Assembly: GCF_012927205.1 (NCBI RefSeq)
Contig: NZ_JABBGC010000001.1
Coordinates: 3,472,810-3,536,809 of the forward strand
DNA length: 64,000 bases
DNA from: Chitinophaga fulva
GTDB lineage: Bacteria > Bacteroidota > Bacteroidia > Chitinophagales > Chitinophagaceae
Direction: 5' to 3'
A model generated the notes under the pieces. The model saw only the letters and a program-made list of their open reading frames with translations. It did not search any database and was not told where the DNA came from. This document shows, in pieces, positions 40,191-49,648 of the stretch (position 1 is the stretch's first letter; every line of letters starts with the position of its first letter). The position numbers and the translations under genes were made by a program.

Positions 40191-40216
40191 AATGCCAGGA
40201 CGGAAGCCCTGGCATT
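40191..40216. terminator. Terminator between GH3 and the antiporter
   Basis: A 9-bp stem (40191-40199 with 40208-40216) is bounded by A- and T-tracts and lies between convergent genes. Confidence 0.85.
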
Positions 40217-40230
40217 CTTTTTTACAGCCG

Positions 40231-41466
40231 TTATGCGATCATTTTGTTGACCACCCGTTTTAGGGTCAGTCCCTGTATAATGATGGAGAACAGCACCACG
40301 AAATAGCTTCCCGAGAGAATGATTTCCTTGTAAGGCGACTCCGGGAGAGACATGGCGAGTGCCACGGAGATGCCCCCACGAAGACCGGCCCATACCAGTA
40401 TTGTAATGCCTTTGTAGGTTGTTTTCAGTGAACGTTTCAGCAGTAATGACGGGATATAGATACTCATGGCCCTGGCCACCAGCACGAAGAGTACGGCGAA
40501 GAGGCCTGTCAGCCAGTAATTTTTCAGAAACGGCATGAGTACGATCTGGAGCCCGATCATCACAAAGAGAATAGTATTGAGCAGCTCATCTATCAAATGC
40601 CATACATTATGGAAATAGCGTTGCATGTCTTCTGACTGTTTGGTACCCAGGGATGTATTGCCGAGGATAAGGCCCGCAGAAACCGCCGCCAGCGGAATAG
40701 ACACATGCAGCATGGCGCCCAGTGCAGATATCACCATAACCATGGATAAAGACACCATGACGATGATCTGGAAGTCATCCACCCGTTTCATGGTACGATA
40801 GGCCACCAGCCCGGAGATAACGCCCAGCAGGATGCCGCCGAACACTTCCTGCGAAAACAGGGCGACCGTATGTGAAAAAGAGACATGTGCGTCGGTGCTG
40901 GCCGCCAGCTCTTTCAGAATAACGAACAGCAGGATGCCGGTACCGTCATTCAGCAGGGATTCGCCACCGATAATAGTTTCCAGCGAAGAAGGGACTTTGG
41001 ATTTTTTCAGCACAGACATCACCGCTACCGGATCGGTTGGTGAAATGAGCGCACCAAACAGCAGGCAGTAGAGCAACGGTAGTTCGATGTGCAGTAGTCC
41101 GGTGGCCCAATACAGAAGATAACCAAAGATGAAGGTAGATCCGATTACCCCAACGGTGCTAAGTATCAGCACTGGGTAACGTTGCTCTCTCAGTTTCTGA
41201 AAATCAAATTGCAGGGCGCTTGCAAACAGGAGGAAACCTAACATAATGTCCAGCAATGTCTGTGTAAAATCGATGCTGCTGGTGAGGTCTTTGATGAACG
41301 CGTAAGCGTCGGGAAAAATTTTACCGGTAAACAAAATCAGCAGGGACAACAACAGCGAAACCACGATCACGCCAATGGTTCCAGGGAGTTTGATAAACCG
41401 GTTGTTGATGTACGAAATCAGCGCACTGATAGTGATTAAAGCCGTAATAATGGTAAAAGTGTTCAT
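40231..41466 (-). CDS. Cation:proton antiporter, NhaP/CPA1 type
   Basis: 411 aa, about 12 membrane helices. Conserved transport residues are present: SPTDPVAVMSVLKK, IIGGESLLNDGTGILLFVIL with the Asn-Asp pair, and the later WAGLRGGISVALAMSLP. CPA1 antiporters exchange Na+ or K+ for H+ across the inner membrane. No C-terminal regulatory TrkA domain follows, so it is a short form. Its start lies about 117 bp from the TfoX stop on the same strand. Confidence 0.92.
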   Translation of the reverse strand: MNTFTIITALITISALISYINNRFIKLPGTIGVIVVSLLLSLLILFTGKIFPDAYAFIKDLTSSIDFTQTLLDIMLGFLLFASALQFDFQKLREQRYPVLILSTVGVIGSTFIFGYLLYWATGLLHIELPLLYCLLFGALISPTDPVAVMSVLKKSKVPSSLETIIGGESLLNDGTGILLFVILKELAASTDAHVSFSHTVALFSQEVFGGILLGVISGLVAYRTMKRVDDFQIIVMVSLSMVMVISALGAMLHVSIPLAAVSAGLILGNTSLGTKQSEDMQRYFHNVWHLIDELLNTILFVMIGLQIVLMPFLKNYWLTGLFAVLFVLVARAMSIYIPSLLLKRSLKTTYKGITILVWAGLRGGISVALAMSLPESPYKEIILSGSYFVVLFSIIIQGLTLKRVVNKMIA

Positions 41467-41583
41467 AGCTTCCAGATAATGCCAGTTAAAGAATACAGAT
41501 TTAAAAATGATAATGCTATCACTATAGGGGGGGCTAAAGATAGAAAAACATTTGTAAATCGCCCTACTGGCGGCCCGGAACGG

Positions 41584-41967
41584 CTACTTTTTTTTAGCAG
41601 CTGCTTTCTTTTTCGGGGCAGCGGCCGTTTTCTTTTTGGATGGGGATGCCAACTTGTTATAGGCCAAAGCCCTTTCCACCCAGTGTTCCAGCTGTTTTTT
41701 AGTGCGTAGTGCGCTGTTGTCCACGAACACAAACCCGGGCATTGTTTTGCCGCCGTGCACCATGGGTTTGCAACCTTCTTCCTCCAGTGCGCCTTCGGTC
41801 AGTGCCGGGTCGATGCGCAACATGATGTGGTCGGCCTTTACGCCAACACACATTTTATCATCGACCATAAAACAAAGGCCACCGAATATTTTCTTTTCTT
41901 CTACATTGGCAGACGCAGGAGCGATCAGTTCTCTGACGCGATCGGCCATTTTTTCATCAAAAGCCAT
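41584..41967 (-). CDS. TfoX/Sxy N-terminal family protein with Lys/Ala tail
   Basis: 127 aa. The TfoX N-terminal domain is complete: VRELIAPASANVEEKKIFGG, CFMVDDKMCVGVKADHIML, and KPMVHGGKTMPGFVFVD. The last 20 residues are a low-complexity Lys/Ala tail (KKTAAAPKKKAAAKKK) resembling histone-like or nucleic-acid-binding tails. In gamma-proteobacteria Sxy controls competence with CRP. In Bacteroidota the role of these short forms is unknown. There is no TfoX C-terminal domain. Confidence 0.88.
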   Translation of the reverse strand: MAFDEKMADRVRELIAPASANVEEKKIFGGLCFMVDDKMCVGVKADHIMLRIDPALTEGALEEEGCKPMVHGGKTMPGFVFVDNSALRTKKQLEHWVERALAYNKLASPSKKKTAAAPKKKAAAKKK

Positions 41968-42001
41968 ATGGGAGGGGTTTTGTATGTATTAAAGATACAG
42001 G

Positions 42002-43072
42002 TTAATATCCATATTTTATTTCGAGCGTATGCAGGAGGGAGTCAACAACGCCTGGGGTATTTTCCTGTTGTATGTTGGTGAAAACAATATAAGCCCGGTT
42101 GACAGCAGGAATAACTTTTACCGTGGTGACGAAGGTACCTGGTGTGCCGCTGTTATACGATATCGGGTGACTGTTCGTGTTGATGTCTGTGAACCAGCCA
42201 TAAGCGAAGCCGGGAAGACCAAAATGCAGTTGTTGGAATGCATCGGCCGGAAGCAGAGATGATTTTCCGGTGAGGCCGCGTAAATGTTCCTGTATAAACC
42301 GGGTATAGTCCCGGAGGCTGATGTGGATGTTACCGGCCACCTGCAACCAGTTGAGTTTGGGATTATACGCCGGTGCTTCGGGACGGCCCTGTGCGTCGTG
42401 GCCCCATGGCTGCGTACTATCGGCAACGTTAGGGCTGCCAAGGCCGAACCGGATGTGCAGTGGTTGGCCTAGTGCTTTCAGCAGTTGAGCATAGGTTTTG
42501 CCGCTGGCTTTTTCCAGCATGAGGCCGGCGAGGACATAGCCACTGTTAGTGAGGTTGAGCCCAGTATCTGTGACTGGCGGCTGTTGCAGCAGCCATTGGG
42601 CAAATTGCAGGCGTTGGTCCGCTTCGTTGCCGGTGATTTGTTGGGGGCGGGGAAGGGGATGTGTATACGTATAGTGGGTAAGGTTATTACGGAATGTTAG
42701 CAGCTGTTGCAGGGTGAGATGATGATACGCTTTACTACAGTTGGCTTTCCAGCCGGGAAAGAGCCTGAAGAAAGGCGTGTCCCAGGTGAGCATGCGCTGT
42801 TGTACCAGCATGGCCGCAATCATGCAGGTGATGGCTTTGGTGTTGGAGCCTATCCGAAACTGATGATCTATGGTGGCCGGGATGTTTGTGTTGATTTTAC
42901 GGATGCCTGTCATACCGATGTCGAAAACAGTATCTGATGATACCACAGCGTAGCCGAGCGCAGGGATATGATGGGCTTGCCGGAGACTGTCAACGTAGGT
43001 ATGAAGAGACTGGGCAGCAGAAGTAACAGCGAAGAGCAGCATCAGAAAGAATGCTGACAGGGATGCACGCAT
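42002..43072 (-). CDS. Secreted serine hydrolase, class C beta-lactamase-like
   Basis: 356 aa from the ATG at 43072, where the signal peptide MRASLSAFFLMLLFAVTSAA begins; upstream in-frame codons lack signal character. The SxxK motif is in RIGSNTKAITCMIAAML. A Tyr element is NSGYVLAGLMLEKASG, and the C-terminal YNSGTPGTFVT takes the place of the KTG box. Family members hydrolyse beta-lactams, D-amino-acid peptides or esters; the true substrate is not known, and a resistance role should not be assumed. Confidence 0.88.
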   Translation of the reverse strand: MRASLSAFFLMLLFAVTSAAQSLHTYVDSLRQAHHIPALGYAVVSSDTVFDIGMTGIRKINTNIPATIDHQFRIGSNTKAITCMIAAMLVQQRMLTWDTPFFRLFPGWKANCSKAYHHLTLQQLLTFRNNLTHYTYTHPLPRPQQITGNEADQRLQFAQWLLQQPPVTDTGLNLTNSGYVLAGLMLEKASGKTYAQLLKALGQPLHIRFGLGSPNVADSTQPWGHDAQGRPEAPAYNPKLNWLQVAGNIHISLRDYTRFIQEHLRGLTGKSSLLPADAFQQLHFGLPGFAYGWFTDINTNSHPISYNSGTPGTFVTTVKVIPAVNRAYIVFTNIQQENTPGVVDSLLHTLEIKYGY

Positions 43073-43169
43073 GAAAAAAGATTTGTGCAAAGGAAGGGGA
43101 AAACGGGGAAAAACTCCGCCTGTCGCCTGAAAAAAATCAGGCGACAGCGGATATATGAATAGGACATGG

Positions 43170-44177
43170 TCATTGGGCGTTCCGTATATACACCGGATCG
43201 CAATGGAAATAGTTGATAAATGCGATAGTAAATGCATGTTCGTCCGGCAGACCAATGCTGTGGGCGATTTCAGCGAGGGGAATATCTTTGTATACCAGGA
43301 GATGATAGGCTTTCAGCATTTTCTGCTGGAAGGCAAAATCTTCCAGGGGAATATAGAACATGTTTTCAAATGCGCCCGCCAGTACCGCGCTGGGCAGGTT
43401 AAACAGAAAGGCCGTGTGCATCAGGGGAGATTCCAGTTGTACATTGTCTTTCAGGTATTGAAAAACACTTGTCAGCGTGGTATCATCTACGGGGCGCTGG
43501 ATATTTTCAGGTGTAGCGTCCTGGCAGAGGTAATTGCTGAAGATAGCTACACAGCAGCGGCGCAGGATGCATTCAGCCTGATCTTCAATCAGGCGGCATT
43601 CCTTGATGACATCGAGCAGCAGCTGGATCGCTATATTGGTGGTACAATCACGCAGATTGAGCGGTTCACTCTGATCAGTGACTTTTTTGCCCAGAAGGCC
43701 TCTGAGTTCCGGGAATTCCCGTACGAGCGCTCCCATACAACCGGGTATGATGTTGATATGAAAACTGCTGATTTGTATCCCGGGAATAACAGGGACGGTG
43801 TGCATTTGCTCTGGCAGGTTGAACAGGCAGATCTGGCGTCCTACCATGTTGAAGTCGCCTCTCCCGTGAATATTGGCTACCACGGCGTCAGCCTGGTTAA
43901 AATGAAGTGCCAGGATATGCCGCGGTGAATAGGGGGTGAGCAGAATATTTCTTTTGGCCAGTACTTCATGATGCCAGATGGAAAAGTCCCTTACTTTGAT
44001 GTTCTGGCAGAACATGTCGCAATCTGCGTCCTGCTTGAAATACTGCCGGGCAAAGGGAATCACGGTATCATTGAAATCGTCCGGGATCAGCTCCAAAGGG
44101 GTGAAATACTGGTCATCGCGTTCTATCAGAAGTATTTTGCGTTCTGGCGTGGGTTTGATAGTATTTTGGTCATCCAT
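43170..44177 (-). CDS. AraC family transcriptional regulator
   Basis: 335 aa. The N-terminal 200 residues form a sensing domain, not a standard cupin by eye (FSIWHHEVLAKRNILLTPYS, GRQICLFNLPEQMHT). The C-terminal AraC helix-turn-helix is clear: SAVLAGAFENMFYIPLEDF, KMLKAYHLLVYKDIPLAEIA, then HSIGLPDEHAFTIAFINYFH. Bacteroidota have many such orphan regulators. It may control the MFS pump upstream on the same strand or other genes; the intergenic space holds a palindrome at 44496-44523 that could be a binding site. Confidence 0.85.
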   Translation of the reverse strand: MDDQNTIKPTPERKILLIERDDQYFTPLELIPDDFNDTVIPFARQYFKQDADCDMFCQNIKVRDFSIWHHEVLAKRNILLTPYSPRHILALHFNQADAVVANIHGRGDFNMVGRQICLFNLPEQMHTVPVIPGIQISSFHINIIPGCMGALVREFPELRGLLGKKVTDQSEPLNLRDCTTNIAIQLLLDVIKECRLIEDQAECILRRCCVAIFSNYLCQDATPENIQRPVDDTTLTSVFQYLKDNVQLESPLMHTAFLFNLPSAVLAGAFENMFYIPLEDFAFQQKMLKAYHLLVYKDIPLAEIAHSIGLPDEHAFTIAFINYFHCDPVYIRNAQ

Positions 44178-44542
44178 AAAAAAAATACGATTAAAACTGA
44201 ATGTCTCTAATACATAATCCTTACTTGACGGGAATAGGTCAGTTATAAAGTCATGGTCATTTGTGTCTGTGATATATTGTTTTTGTCATTACTTAAAACA
44301 GTCTATCACGGAGAAAAGTACTATGTCAAATTCGGGTTTTTTTCAAACAAAATAGAAGACTATTTATCCAGTCTTTAAATATGTCGATAAATTAATATCT
44401 TTCTTTCATCCGGAGAAATTTTTTTCCCGGGCGCACATTGGGCTGATGACTACAGTTTTTTTATTGGAGCAAAGATCGGGGAAAACTGTTGTATGTCCAT
44501 CTCCCCACATGTGGGGAGATGGAATTTTTTTAGTTATTTTTT
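44178..44542. other. Intergenic region between the MFS pump and AraC genes
   Basis: 365 bp, A/T-rich, with no gene that I can support. The only clear structure is the 28-nt palindrome near its end. Confidence 0.6.
44496..44523. repeat. 28-nt perfect palindrome
   Basis: Arms 44496-44509 and 44510-44523 are exact reverse complements containing CTCCCCACA and TGTGGGGAG. A T-tract follows on the plus strand only, opposite to the flanking gene direction, so an operator or a 3'-end stabilising hairpin of the MFS transcript is as likely as a terminator. Confidence 0.75.
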
Positions 44543-45781
44543 CTAGTGGGATAAAACGGCGCTGCCTTTATCTGCGGCAACCGTGGTTTTGATCTGCCGG
44601 CGACCGATGAACAACACCATCATCGCGAACAGAGACGTGCTGCACATGGTAAGGGCGAGAGGAACAGCGTTGTGGGTATCATAAAGGCTGACCACAGTTG
44701 CGGCCAACGCACCAATGCCCATTTGCAGCGCACCCATCAGTGCGGAGGCGGTACCCGCATTTTTGGTGAATGGCGCAAGACAGAGCGCAGCTGTATTGGG
44801 ATTAATGAAACCCATGCAGCAAAGGAACAAAAATAATGAGACCAGCAGGCTGGTGAGGCTGAGCCAGTCGTTCCACGCGCTGACAGCCATCACGACAGCG
44901 ATGATACCCTGCAGGGTGAGCGCTACCGGTACTATCTGCCGGCTTTCATATCGTTTCAGCAAGAGGCTGTTGATCTGGCTGCAACCGATGAAGCCGATAG
45001 ACAGGCCGGCGAAAATCCAGCCATACGTTTTACCGTCGAGGTGATATACGTCCATAAAAACCTGCGGAGAACCGGACACATATGCAAAGAGTCCGGAGAA
45101 AGCGATGGCGCCGGTAAAGGCGTAAGCATAGAACTGTGGGGTGGTGGCCACGGTCCAGAAGCTTTGGATAATAGGCCCTGGTTTGAGTGACAGCGTGGTG
45201 TCCGGCTTGTAACTTTCCGGCAACCACCAGATGGTGGCCAGCAGCAACAGGAGGCCTATACCCCCCAATACAATAAATACAACATGCCAGTGAAAAGCGG
45301 CCGCCGTATAACCGCCTATTGTTGGCGCCAGCATGGGTGAGGCGCCTACCACCAGCATCAGCAGGGCAAACACTTTCGCATTTTCTTTTACGGGAAACAG
45401 GTCGCGTACCATGGCCACAGAAGCTACGGTGGCAGCGCAGCTGCCCAGCGCCTGGATAAAACGAAGTATCACCAGGCTGTTTAACGTGCCCGCATATACG
45501 CAGCCCAGCGAGGCCACGATGTATACCAGTAATCCCAGTATCAGCGGCACTTTACGCCCAAAACGGTCCAGCAACGGCCCATACAGCAGCTGTCCGGCCG
45601 AAATACCAATGAAAAAACTGGAGAGGGACAGTCCCACGCGGGACTGCTCTACGCCAAAGTCTTTGGCGATCGCCGGAAAACCCGGCAGGTACATATCGAT
45701 GGAAAAAGGCGCTAAGGCCGTTAAAGAGCCGAGTATCAATATCAGGAAAAAATAGCCGGATCGGGTATGTTCTTGTGTCAC
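44543..45781 (-). CDS. Bcr/CflA-type multidrug efflux MFS transporter
   Basis: 412 aa from the GTG start at 45781; an in-frame ATG at 45820 would add 13 residues, but a promoter-like TACTTTTA lies across that region. Twelve membrane helices are predicted. Family motifs include LTALAPFSIDMYLPGFPAIA near the N-terminus and LLYGPLLDRFGRKVPLI (motif A). DHA1-group pumps of this type export drugs or small metabolites such as dipeptides using the proton gradient. No regulator lies directly adjacent upstream. Confidence 0.9.
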   Translation of the reverse strand: MTQEHTRSGYFFLILILGSLTALAPFSIDMYLPGFPAIAKDFGVEQSRVGLSLSSFFIGISAGQLLYGPLLDRFGRKVPLILGLLVYIVASLGCVYAGTLNSLVILRFIQALGSCAATVASVAMVRDLFPVKENAKVFALLMLVVGASPMLAPTIGGYTAAAFHWHVVFIVLGGIGLLLLLATIWWLPESYKPDTTLSLKPGPIIQSFWTVATTPQFYAYAFTGAIAFSGLFAYVSGSPQVFMDVYHLDGKTYGWIFAGLSIGFIGCSQINSLLLKRYESRQIVPVALTLQGIIAVVMAVSAWNDWLSLTSLLVSLFLFLCCMGFINPNTAALCLAPFTKNAGTASALMGALQMGIGALAATVVSLYDTHNAVPLALTMCSTSLFAMMVLFIGRRQIKTTVAADKGSAVLSH

Positions 45782-45900
45782 AGTCTGTTGGTTTAGAATC
45801 AAGCTGTAAAAGTAGAACAACCATTTTGTTCTTATAGCTCTTTAGCGGAATGATAATATTGATGGCTCCATAGAGGAAAATGATAACTACCGGTTAACTA

Positions 45901-45928
45901 TTGATTATAATAAATTTACATATATTTG
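45901..45928 (+). promoter_or_regulatory. Promoter for the pappalysin-like protease
   Basis: TTG (45901-45903) is followed after 17 bp by TATATTTG (45921-45928), 21 bp before the ATG. Confidence 0.7.
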
Positions 45929-45949
45929 CGCCATCCTATTATTGTCTAG

Positions 45950-48900
45950 ATGAGCACTACCACATTGAAAAACCTGGCTGCAGCCTTATTGCTGCTGCTG
46001 GTCCCCAGTCTGATCTATGCCCAGGAAGGAATGCCGGCCACGGTACGTCCCTGCGGCACAGACGCTTTACTACAGCAATGGCGCCAAAATCCTTCGTTCC
46101 TGGCACGGGAACAGGCCATCAACCGGGCCCTGTTGCAACGTCAATATGTGACGGTGCCGGGAGCACCGTTGGCAGACCCTGCCATCATCACATTGCCGGT
46201 GGTGGTGCATATACTCAACGAAAACCTAAACCTCTATACGGACCTGGACGTGGCCAACGCTATCCAGGAATTGAATGACGCTTACGGCGCCACCGGCGCT
46301 TTTACCGGCGGCCGCACCGATACCAAAATCCGGTTCTGCCTCGCTAAAACAGCGCCTGATGGCGGTCGCACCAGCGGCATTGTCCGTACATTCACCTACC
46401 TGAATGATTTTGACGTGGACATGGAAGGAGGAGAAGTCACTGATATGGGAGCGTGGGACCGTACCCGTTATATTAATATCTGGGTGGTATCCAAGATCCG
46501 CTCCGATTATATGCAGGACTTCAGCTGCGGCAATTGGAGCCGCCTCACCATGGGCGGATATGCCAGTGCCGGCGGCGATATTGTGGTGGCCGGACTGGGA
46601 ACGAGCCTGCTGGCCCACGAAATGGGACATTACCTCAGTCTGCTGCATACCTTCGCCGCCCGTGACTGTAAAAACGATGACTGTCTCACGGATGGAGATA
46701 TGGTCTGCGATACGCCGCCGGAAAGGACCATCACCGGTGGTTATGCCTGCAGCGCCCCACAGAACTCCTGTAGCACGGACACACTATCCGGTTTCACCGT
46801 TGACGTACCAGACCTGCCGGACAACTTTATGGACTATGGCCAGGGTACCGGCTGCGTACTGGGCTTTACTGCCGGTCAGACTACGCGTATGCGTAACTTC
46901 ATCGCCGCCGCCCTGCCGCTGATGCAGGCCAGTATCGTTTGCAACGATCCGTGTGCGGGCGCTGTCACAGCTGCTTTTGGCCGTGATATCGATTATCCGG
47001 TAGTTGGGGATGTGGTGACTTTCACCGCCACCGCCGCTGCGGGACAGTCCTATCAGTGGCTGGTAGATGGCGCCCCCGCGGGAACAGGCATTACGCTGGC
47101 GCTTCCGGTCACAGTACAGAAGACCTATCAGCTGGAGTTACGTGTAACCGACAACGTGACCGGCTGCCATGCTTCCACCACTGATGCCATGGCGGTAAGC
47201 TGCGGCGTAGTGGCCCGCTTTTATCCCGACAAACGCAAGATCGCTTCTAAACTGGGCATACAGACAGACCATGTGGTATTTACCAACCGTTCCCGAAATG
47301 CCACCTCCTGGAAATGGCTGATCAGCAACGACCAGGGAATGGCTGAAACAGTGGTGAGCACAAATGAACAGCTGGATTATGTATTTAACACGCCCGCCAA
47401 TTATAAAGTACGCCTATACGCTACTGATGGGCACTGTGAAGACTATACGAACCCGGTCACCATTGTGGTGGAAGATCCTACTGCCGACGGTGTAGTGTAC
47501 GTGTCTGCCGTGGAATGTTACCAGCAGAACAAGCTACGGGTAAAGCTGTACTTTGAAAACAAAGGTTATGTGACCATCCCTAAAAATACCCCTGTCTCTT
47601 TTTATGACGATGATCCGCGGCTGGGGAAAGGCAAGCGGCTGGGAACACCGTTCCCGTTGCCCGCAGACCTGCCGGGTAAATGTGTATCGGTACTTTACAC
47701 GACCATTGTGGATGCCGGCCGTGATGGCATCGATACTTTGGTAACAGTGATGAACGACAACGGGACCGTTTTCCCGCTGGTATTACCCAATGCCAGCACC
47801 AGTGTAGAAGAAAGTAACTACGGCAATAATGTGAGCTTTAAGAAAGGTTTCCGGTTTCATGTGTCCCTTGCCCCGGGCGACTATACCCTGACACCACAGC
47901 AACAGCTGGTATTGAAGCCCACCTCCAAAGGAGGCACCATTACCACTGCCACCTGGGACGCATCGCCTTACCTGGATTGTACTGCCTGCATCAATTCAAC
48001 GTTTACCGCACCTTATCGCAAAGATACCGTCACCACCGTGAAGGTTCGGGGCTATACGCAATATGCCTGTTATGCGGATACTGTCGCTACTATACACATT
48101 CCCCCCGTAGATGACTATACCGTAAAACTGGATAAACTGGATTGTTCCCGCGGTGATAGTTTGCATGTGGACTTCTCGTTGTGCAATGCTTATGCACCAG
48201 GTAATATACCCGCTTCTTTGCAGGTGGACTTTTATGACCGTCTTCCGGGTGACCCGGCTGCGGGGAAGCTGGGCAATACCTTCCTGACACCATTGGCCTC
48301 TGCCGGTGTTTGCAGCAGTTATGGCCAGTCTATCAGGAACACCGCTACCGGACAGGTAGTGGCTGTAGTCAATAAAGACCGTCAGGCATTTCCGCCAGCT
48401 ACCGGTCTGAATGAAGCAGATTATACCAATAATACCCATACCGTGGCTTATGTGGCGCCAGTGCTGACGGTATTCCCGAAAGACACGACCGTATTCCGCA
48501 AAGCGCCGTTCCATTTTTACTATGCAGTGACCGGCTTTGATCCGATTACTATCCGTTGGGATAACAGCGACGCTTATACGATGGATTGCAGCAATTGCCC
48601 TGCTCCGTCCGTCCGGATGCTGGACAGCAGCCGGATAGGATTGCAGTTGACCAATCGCTACGGCTGTGTACTGAAAGGAGAGGAGTATGTACACCTGGTT
48701 CCGCCGGACCTCACCGTTACGTTGTTGTCGGCGCATTGTTACGATAATCAGCATATCCTGGTGAAGTTCAAAGTATGTGTAGCAAACGGCTACGATACCA
48801 TCTTCAAAAAAATACCGGTATCCTTTTATAACGGTGATCCCGGCAACGGACGAACGACGTTATTGCAGCCATTGTTTTATACACCGGCAGCTAAGGAAGG

Positions 48901-49573
48901 CGACTGCCGTGAGTTTACCCATGTGCTCAGCGCGCCCGGTACTGCGGAAGTGGCGGCTGTGGTGAATGACAGGGGTGGATTTGTATGGGAGGAAACAGAT
49001 TATACCAACAACCAGAGCGTGGTGGATTATGAAGCGTTTACCGTTAGTGCCACGCCGGCATTGATCTCATTGCCCAGGCCGGCCAGCGTGCCGCTGCGCA
49101 CGAGCGTTACCGGTGGTCCTGCCACTTCCTATGCATGGGAACCACAATCGGGCTTGTCCTGCGTTACCTGTCCTTACCCGGTGGCGGCAGCCACTTCGTC
49201 CATGCGTTATGTGGTGACTGCCACCAACGATTACTGGTGTACCGACACTGCCAGTGTACGGATACAAACTTTTGTGAACGCGGGCATCAGTATGCCGAAC
49301 GCTTTCTCTCCCAATGGCGATGGGCAGAATGATTATTTCTATGTGATTGGCAGCTGGGATATCCGGCAGGTCCGCAACCTGTCGGTGTTTAACCGTTCGG
49401 GCAACAAGGTATTTGAGGCGGTGAATACGCCGGCCAATGACCGGGGGTATGGCTGGAACGGCCTTGTAAACGGAAAAAAAGCGGATATAGGCACCTATGT
49501 GTATTTTGCTACGGTAGAATATATAGATGGTACCGTCAAACTGATAAAAGGAACGGTGACGCTTATACGATAA
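45950..49573 (+). CDS. Secreted M43 pappalysin-like metalloprotease with T9SS type B sorting domain
   Basis: 1207 aa. A signal peptide (residues 1-25) is followed by a zinc protease domain (about 60-330) with HEMGHYLSLLH (His223, Glu224) and a Met-turn in NFMDYG. The usual Gly of HExxHxxGxxH is Ser. Two PKD-like domains follow. Three similar repeats of about 200 residues (from about 515, 722 and 920) each begin with a Cys-containing strand, contain PVSFY or VDFYD and a late NYGNN or DYTNN. The last 95 residues form a gliding-motility-type C-terminal domain (MPNAFSPNGDGQNDYFYV). It is exported by the type IX system and probably acts outside the cell. Confidence 0.92.
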   Translation: MSTTTLKNLAAALLLLLVPSLIYAQEGMPATVRPCGTDALLQQWRQNPSFLAREQAINRALLQRQYVTVPGAPLADPAIITLPVVVHILNENLNLYTDLDVANAIQELNDAYGATGAFTGGRTDTKIRFCLAKTAPDGGRTSGIVRTFTYLNDFDVDMEGGEVTDMGAWDRTRYINIWVVSKIRSDYMQDFSCGNWSRLTMGGYASAGGDIVVAGLGTSLLAHEMGHYLSLLHTFAARDCKNDDCLTDGDMVCDTPPERTITGGYACSAPQNSCSTDTLSGFTVDVPDLPDNFMDYGQGTGCVLGFTAGQTTRMRNFIAAALPLMQASIVCNDPCAGAVTAAFGRDIDYPVVGDVVTFTATAAAGQSYQWLVDGAPAGTGITLALPVTVQKTYQLELRVTDNVTGCHASTTDAMAVSCGVVARFYPDKRKIASKLGIQTDHVVFTNRSRNATSWKWLISNDQGMAETVVSTNEQLDYVFNTPANYKVRLYATDGHCEDYTNPVTIVVEDPTADGVVYVSAVECYQQNKLRVKLYFENKGYVTIPKNTPVSFYDDDPRLGKGKRLGTPFPLPADLPGKCVSVLYTTIVDAGRDGIDTLVTVMNDNGTVFPLVLPNASTSVEESNYGNNVSFKKGFRFHVSLAPGDYTLTPQQQLVLKPTSKGGTITTATWDASPYLDCTACINSTFTAPYRKDTVTTVKVRGYTQYACYADTVATIHIPPVDDYTVKLDKLDCSRGDSLHVDFSLCNAYAPGNIPASLQVDFYDRLPGDPAAGKLGNTFLTPLASAGVCSSYGQSIRNTATGQVVAVVNKDRQAFPPATGLNEADYTNNTHTVAYVAPVLTVFPKDTTVFRKAPFHFYYAVTGFDPITIRWDNSDAYTMDCSNCPAPSVRMLDSSRIGLQLTNRYGCVLKGEEYVHLVPPDLTVTLLSAHCYDNQHILVKFKVCVANGYDTIFKKIPVSFYNGDPGNGRTTLLQPLFYTPAAKEGDCREFTHVLSAPGTAEVAAVVNDRGGFVWEETDYTNNQSVVDYEAFTVSATPALISLPRPASVPLRTSVTGGPATSYAWEPQSGLSCVTCPYPVAAATSSMRYVVTATNDYWCTDTASVRIQTFVNAGISMPNAFSPNGDGQNDYFYVIGSWDIRQVRNLSVFNRSGNKVFEAVNTPANDRGYGWNGLVNGKKADIGTYVYFATVEYIDGTVKLIKGTVTLIR

Positions 49574-49597
49574 CCGTTGAACAGCTTATAAAAAGGA

Positions 49598-49625
49598 AAA
49601 CCGGCTCCCAGTGAAGAGCCGGTTT
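49598..49625. terminator. Terminator after the M43 protease
   Basis: A perfect 10-bp stem (49598-49607 with 49616-49625) is followed by a T-tract and lies between convergent genes. Confidence 0.88.
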
Positions 49626-49648
49626 CTTTTTTTCATCCTTCACACACA

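Noticed and set aside
41463..41732. 89-codon frame over the TfoX tail
   Set aside because: It overlaps the Lys/Ala-coding end of the TfoX gene in another frame; the TfoX domain is clearly the real product.
43155..43928. 257-codon open frame on the plus strand
   Set aside because: It is antisense to the AraC regulator, which has a clear helix-turn-helix region; the mirrored frame lacks family features.
47996..48754. 252-codon open frame on the minus strand
   Set aside because: It is antisense to the M43 protease repeats and shows no domain.
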